Part shown: in pieces, positions 33,166-35,843 of the stretch
How positions within the stretch are numbered: position 1 is the first letter of the stretch
Layout: each line of letters starts with the position of its first letter
Position numbers and translations under genes: made by a program
Notes under the pieces: model-generated
The model's input: only the letters and a program-made list of their open reading frames with translations
Told to the model about the DNA's origin: nothing
The model's database searches: none
Origin: Zygnema cylindricum
Taxonomy: Eukaryota > Streptophyta > Zygnematophyceae > Zygnematales > Zygnemataceae
Length of the DNA: 35,843 nucleotides
Reading direction: 5' to 3'
Assembly (NCBI GenBank): GCA_037447655.1
Contig: JBBHKE010002655.1
Span: 1-35,843, forward strand

Positions 33166-33863
33166 TATTTTAAATCAGAAACACCAAAAATCTCCTACAA
33201 AACATATAAAGAAGGTACAACATTGAAGAATATAAAGTTTACTATTCATTATGAAGAAACTATAAAATACCTTACGCTGTTGCACAGAAATGCGGTTTTT
33301 TTTTTGGTCTTCCCGCTTGTCGAAAGGTGCCCAATGTTTTTCCTACGCCGTATATGTGAAGGCACGTGTGTTTGAGAAAGGAGGTTACGACAGAGAACGT
33401 TGAGGAAGGATATGAGGGGAAGGAAGGAGGCGCCTTCACGCTTTTGCGAAATGGCGTCCGTTGGTCGAGACCCCTCCACGGCCCTTGTACGGAAAACAGC
33501 GCACGGAATACGGTACGTACAGGCCGTAAACGTGCAGTTGGTTTTTTTTTTTGGTACTCCGCGCACGAACACCCGGCACGTGTTAAAGCGTCTGCCTATT
33601 CGCTCGCATCCTGGAACTATATTTAAAATCACCTCGCGAGGTGATTTGAAATATAGTTTGAAGATGAGCTGGAAGGACACAAAAGTGGGTCGAAATGCGC
33701 TAGACGACAAACTGCAGTACATTTAAAGTTGTAAGGAAACGTAACTTGTACGGTGTTAATTTCGTTTTTTTGGTACGGCTGCAGATTTTCTCGTTTTTTT
33801 CTAAGTTATAGAGGAAAAAGACAGAAAATAACTGTAACTTTAGCACATGCGAAAGTACCCTAA

Positions 33864-34681
33864 GGGTGCGTCTCCATTCAGTTGAAACTTAACAAATTTA
33901 ACTTGTTTTTTAGCGCAGATCCGGCGGACCCGGATTTCAGATGTCCCTATGTGTAACAACGAAATTGTTACTTAAGGGTGTGACAATTGTATATGCCGAC
34001 TATGCTTGTGACGGCTGTGAACATCTACAATGTGTGATGACGCACATATTTTTTGTAATTGCTTGTGATGTCGCATAAATTTTTGTGACATTATAGATGT
34101 ATTGCCTTCCAGCCTGTGCCCTTTCACGGTTGGAGAAGATGCACTTTGCCTATGCGTCTCCTGTCCGCTCGACGTGAAACAACCTCAGAATTTTGAGACC
34201 TCTGGCGAACTAAAATCTGCACCAGGCTCAAACGGACAAAACCTAACAAATTGTGTACTTTGCCTCGTCGTACCCGAAGGCAAACGGACAAAACATAGCG
34301 GATCGTGCACTTTTCGTCGTCGCTTGAATTCCTTTGAAAAACTTAGGAAAAAAATTTACACTTGTGAATACGTGTTCCTATTTGTTTTTTGAAAATATAT
34401 TGTTTTAAAACACATCGCCCATATGGTTTAAAGAAAAGTTTGAAGATGACTTTTTTCGGCGTGGCCATGGGTCGAAAAGTTTGAAGATGACGTTTTTTGG
34501 CGTGGCCATGGGTCGAAGAACACAAGACGACAACATGTAGTATATCTTAAATTGGATGATGACGCAAAATGTACTTTCTCCTCTTTGCAATTTTTTTGCA
34601 CGGTTGAAACTTTCACGGTACGGCAATAAGTTTTAAAGGAAAACGACAGAAAAAAGCCCTTTGGCAGATGGAGACGCACCC
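33864..34681 (+). mobile_element. PIF/Harbinger-like MITE, copy 3 (diverged termini)
   Basis: An 818-bp element with ends GGGTGCGTCTCCAT and TGGAGACGCACCC, flanked by TAA at 33861-33863 and 34682-34684. Internal blocks match copies 1 and 2 in order: GCGCAGATCCGGCGGACCC, ATGTCCCTATGTGTAA, the paired CGGACAAAAC units (34220-34325), and GAAGATGAC..TTTTT with TGGGTCGAA. The last block is locally duplicated (34439-34517). Its termini differ from copies 1-2, so it is a separate subfamily. No transposase. Confidence 0.85.
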
Positions 34682-34717
34682 TAAGTAGAGGTTTTTTTCT
34701 GTCGTTTTCCTTTAAAA
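34631..34717. repeat. 25-bp inverted repeat spanning the MITE right end
   Basis: TTTTAAAGGAAAACGACAGA plus five A at 34631-34655 is repeated in reverse complement at 34693-34717, one arm inside the element and one beyond its right end and target duplication. A hairpin with a ~37-base loop is possible. Confidence 0.8.
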
Positions 34718-34754
34718 TTGACTACAGTAATGCAGTGTCGCGAAAAAGTTTTAA

Positions 34755-34935
34755 TTTTCCACCGACACCAAATTCCAGTCGCGGCAGTCGTGCGGTGCAA
34801 AGTGGTCATGCGGCAAATCATCGAACGCTTCTCCTCCGTCCGATGAAAACAACCCAGCGGCGCTCATGTATCCGATTCGTCCGCGGTCATTCCGCAGACT
34901 CTGAGTCAGCCATTTCAAAATTTTTGGTTTTGTCG
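34755..34935 (+). repeat. Upstream block of the second gene copy (block A2)
   Basis: Counterpart of 13905-14070. It marks the distal limit of the homology I can follow between the two tandem gene copies; the MITE copy 3 and its hairpin lie just to the left. Confidence 0.72.
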
Positions 34936-35208
34936 GTGGTCTGAAAATGAAGTGCATTGTACGTTTCGATCCTGCACATAAATTTTAAAATTTGAAATGA
35001 GATTCCGCAGCAAGCGCACTAAATCATCACCGTCTAGTCCGCATCCAACGGTTGCCCTTAGTTCAAAAACAGGGCATGTACCGTAAGCTCGCCAGCTGTC
35101 AGTGACACGTCGACCTTCTGACTGTAAACTGTTCGAAAGGCCGCCGGAAAGATTGCTCCTGCGACGACTCTGACGACGCCTCAAATCGCTTCGCAGCTTC
35201 GCGCAAAA

Positions 35209-35218
35209 CTACAAATAG
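35209..35218 (+). promoter_or_regulatory. Altered TATA box of the second gene copy
   Basis: CTACAAATAG replaces CTATAAATAG of the first copy at the equivalent place, 137 bases before the ATG. The surrounding promoter and 5' UTR are highly conserved. The T-to-C change at the third T of the core should weaken TBP binding, but expression cannot be judged from sequence. Confidence 0.5.
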
Positions 35219-35345
35219 AAACAAACAGTTTTTACCGACTCGTATCCTTAGAGCGATTCGGAGAACATAACTTCTTGACCTAAAACTGCCACGTGGCCTT
35301 TGCTTAGAAAGTTTTGATTTTTTTTGTCGAGGCGAGTGTGTAAAC

Positions 35346-35683
35346 ATGGCTGCCACCATATTGGTAGTGGCAGTGCTGATTTTGACGTGCCACGTGGCAC
35401 TCGTAATGGGAGACTACGAAGGACCCATGCCAGAGCCCGACAGTAGGTTTTCCTCTCTGTTACCCTTCCTTTTCCCCTCTCGTAATCTGCTGTCCATGTC
35501 TCCACACGTGCGAGTCATGCATCTGATTGGGTCCTCCGCCTCGTCTGTCCGTACTTGTGCTGCAGAGTCGGCTCTGGAGGCGGTGAAGGCGGCCGTCGGG
35601 AATAAAGAGAAATTTCCGGAAATCAAATGTTCCGATAAATGGGGGCTTTTCCGGTGCGACGATTCCCGTCGCGTGTACCATAT
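35346..35683 (+). CDS. Second copy of protease-gene exons 1-2 (gene continues off the right edge)
   Basis: Exon 1 (35346-35442) encodes MAATILVVAVLILTCHVALV and GDYEGPMPEPD, differing from the first copy only at residue 2-3 level. Exon 2 (35566-35683) encodes KSALEAVKAAVGNKEKFPEI, KCSDKWGLFRCDDSRRVYH. Exon lengths (97 and 118 bases), donors (GTAGGT, GTGAGC) and acceptor (CTGCAG) are the same as in the first copy. The region MAN..ED versus VGN..EK is the most changed. After exon 2 the same 12-bp minisatellite begins. Whether protease, EGF and LysM exons follow cannot be seen here. Confidence 0.62.
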
Positions 35684-35722
35684 GTGAGCGACTATCCCTG
35701 CGTGCACACTCTGCCCTATCCA

Positions 35723-35843
35723 CTGAATTCCGCACTGAATCCCGCAATGGATCCCGCACTGAATCTCGCACTGAATTCCGCACTGAATCCCGCAATGGAT
35801 CCCGCACTGAATCTCGCACTGAATTCCGCACTGAATCCCGCAA
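35723..35843. repeat. 12-bp minisatellite of the second copy (runs off the right edge)
   Basis: Units CACTGAATTCCG, CACTGAATCCCG, CAATGGATCCCG and CACTGAATCTCG. A longer unit of 48-60 bases (with CAATGGATCCCG once per unit) repeats at least twice, an order not seen in the first copy's array, so the two arrays have evolved separately since duplication. Confidence 0.88.

Larger units (their letters stand above)
29286..33860 (+). mobile_element. Candidate 4.6-kb Harbinger-like element with TAA target duplication and a microsatellite core
   Basis: The left end GGGTACTTTCGCATTTAACCG at 29286 is preceded by TAA (29283-29285). The right end GCACATGCGAAAGTACCC at 33860 is followed by TAA (33861-33863). 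The first ~50 bases (GTAACTTTGTTTTTTAGCGAAGAT) resemble the left arm of the smaller MITEs, and 33600-33860 resembles their right arm (GAAGATGA, TGGGTCGAAA, GACGACAAA). The core between about 29640 and 33170 is simple-sequence DNA. It could be one element that gained repeats, or two solo ends whose flanks match by chance. No transposase is visible. Confidence 0.4.

Overview
This is eukaryotic nuclear DNA from a repeat-rich genome, most likely of the green lineage. I lean towards a charophyte alga or early land plant, and a volvocine-type green alga is possible. The basis is GT-AG introns of 0.1-1.7 kb, PIF/Harbinger-like MITEs with 3-bp TTA/TAA target duplications, a Copia gag relic, a non-LTR element with an R2-like C-terminal domain, and a papain-type protease joined to LysM domains (LysM-linked cysteine proteases are known from Volvox). 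No species can be named from sequence alone. No rRNA, tRNA or CRISPR was seen.

Layout. 1-762 (minus): the first three coding exons of an unrecognised gene that runs off the left edge. 763-6540: AT-rich intergenic DNA holding two nearly complete ~780-bp Harbinger-like MITEs (2066-2845, 3424-4204) and a decayed relative (to 5171). 6545-13700: a dead non-LTR retrotransposon on the plus strand. It has duplicated 5' UTR modules, a zinc-finger N-terminal ORF, a missing reverse-transcriptase core and a C-terminal zinc-knuckle/nuclease-like domain. A 3.6-kb block containing a tandemly repeated Copia gag relic sits in its middle.

14.7-22.9 kb: the centrepiece, a plus-strand gene with 13 identified exons. 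Exons 1-2 encode a signal peptide and a short Cys-containing module. Exons 3-6 encode a papain-family (C1A) domain with Cys, His and Asn catalytic residues in place. Exons 7 and 8 each encode one six-cysteine EGF-like module. Exons 9-13 encode about four LysM-like repeats. The product would be a secreted, chitin/GlcNAc-binding protease. Intron 2 holds two 12-bp minisatellites and a polypurine tract, and a 2.4-kb 9-bp-period satellite follows the gene.

26-34 kb: degenerate minus-strand coding debris, AT-rich intergenic DNA, opposed pyrimidine and purine microsatellites, a composite TA/CTGCC satellite and further Harbinger-like termini. 34.75-35.84 kb: a second copy of the upstream region, promoter and exons 1-2 of the protease gene, with an altered TATA box, cut by the right edge. 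The protease locus is therefore part of a tandem gene family.

The main uncertainty is the exon 2 to exon 3 junction. The intron phases do not match, so an exon is unseen, a different acceptor is used, or two transcription units meet.
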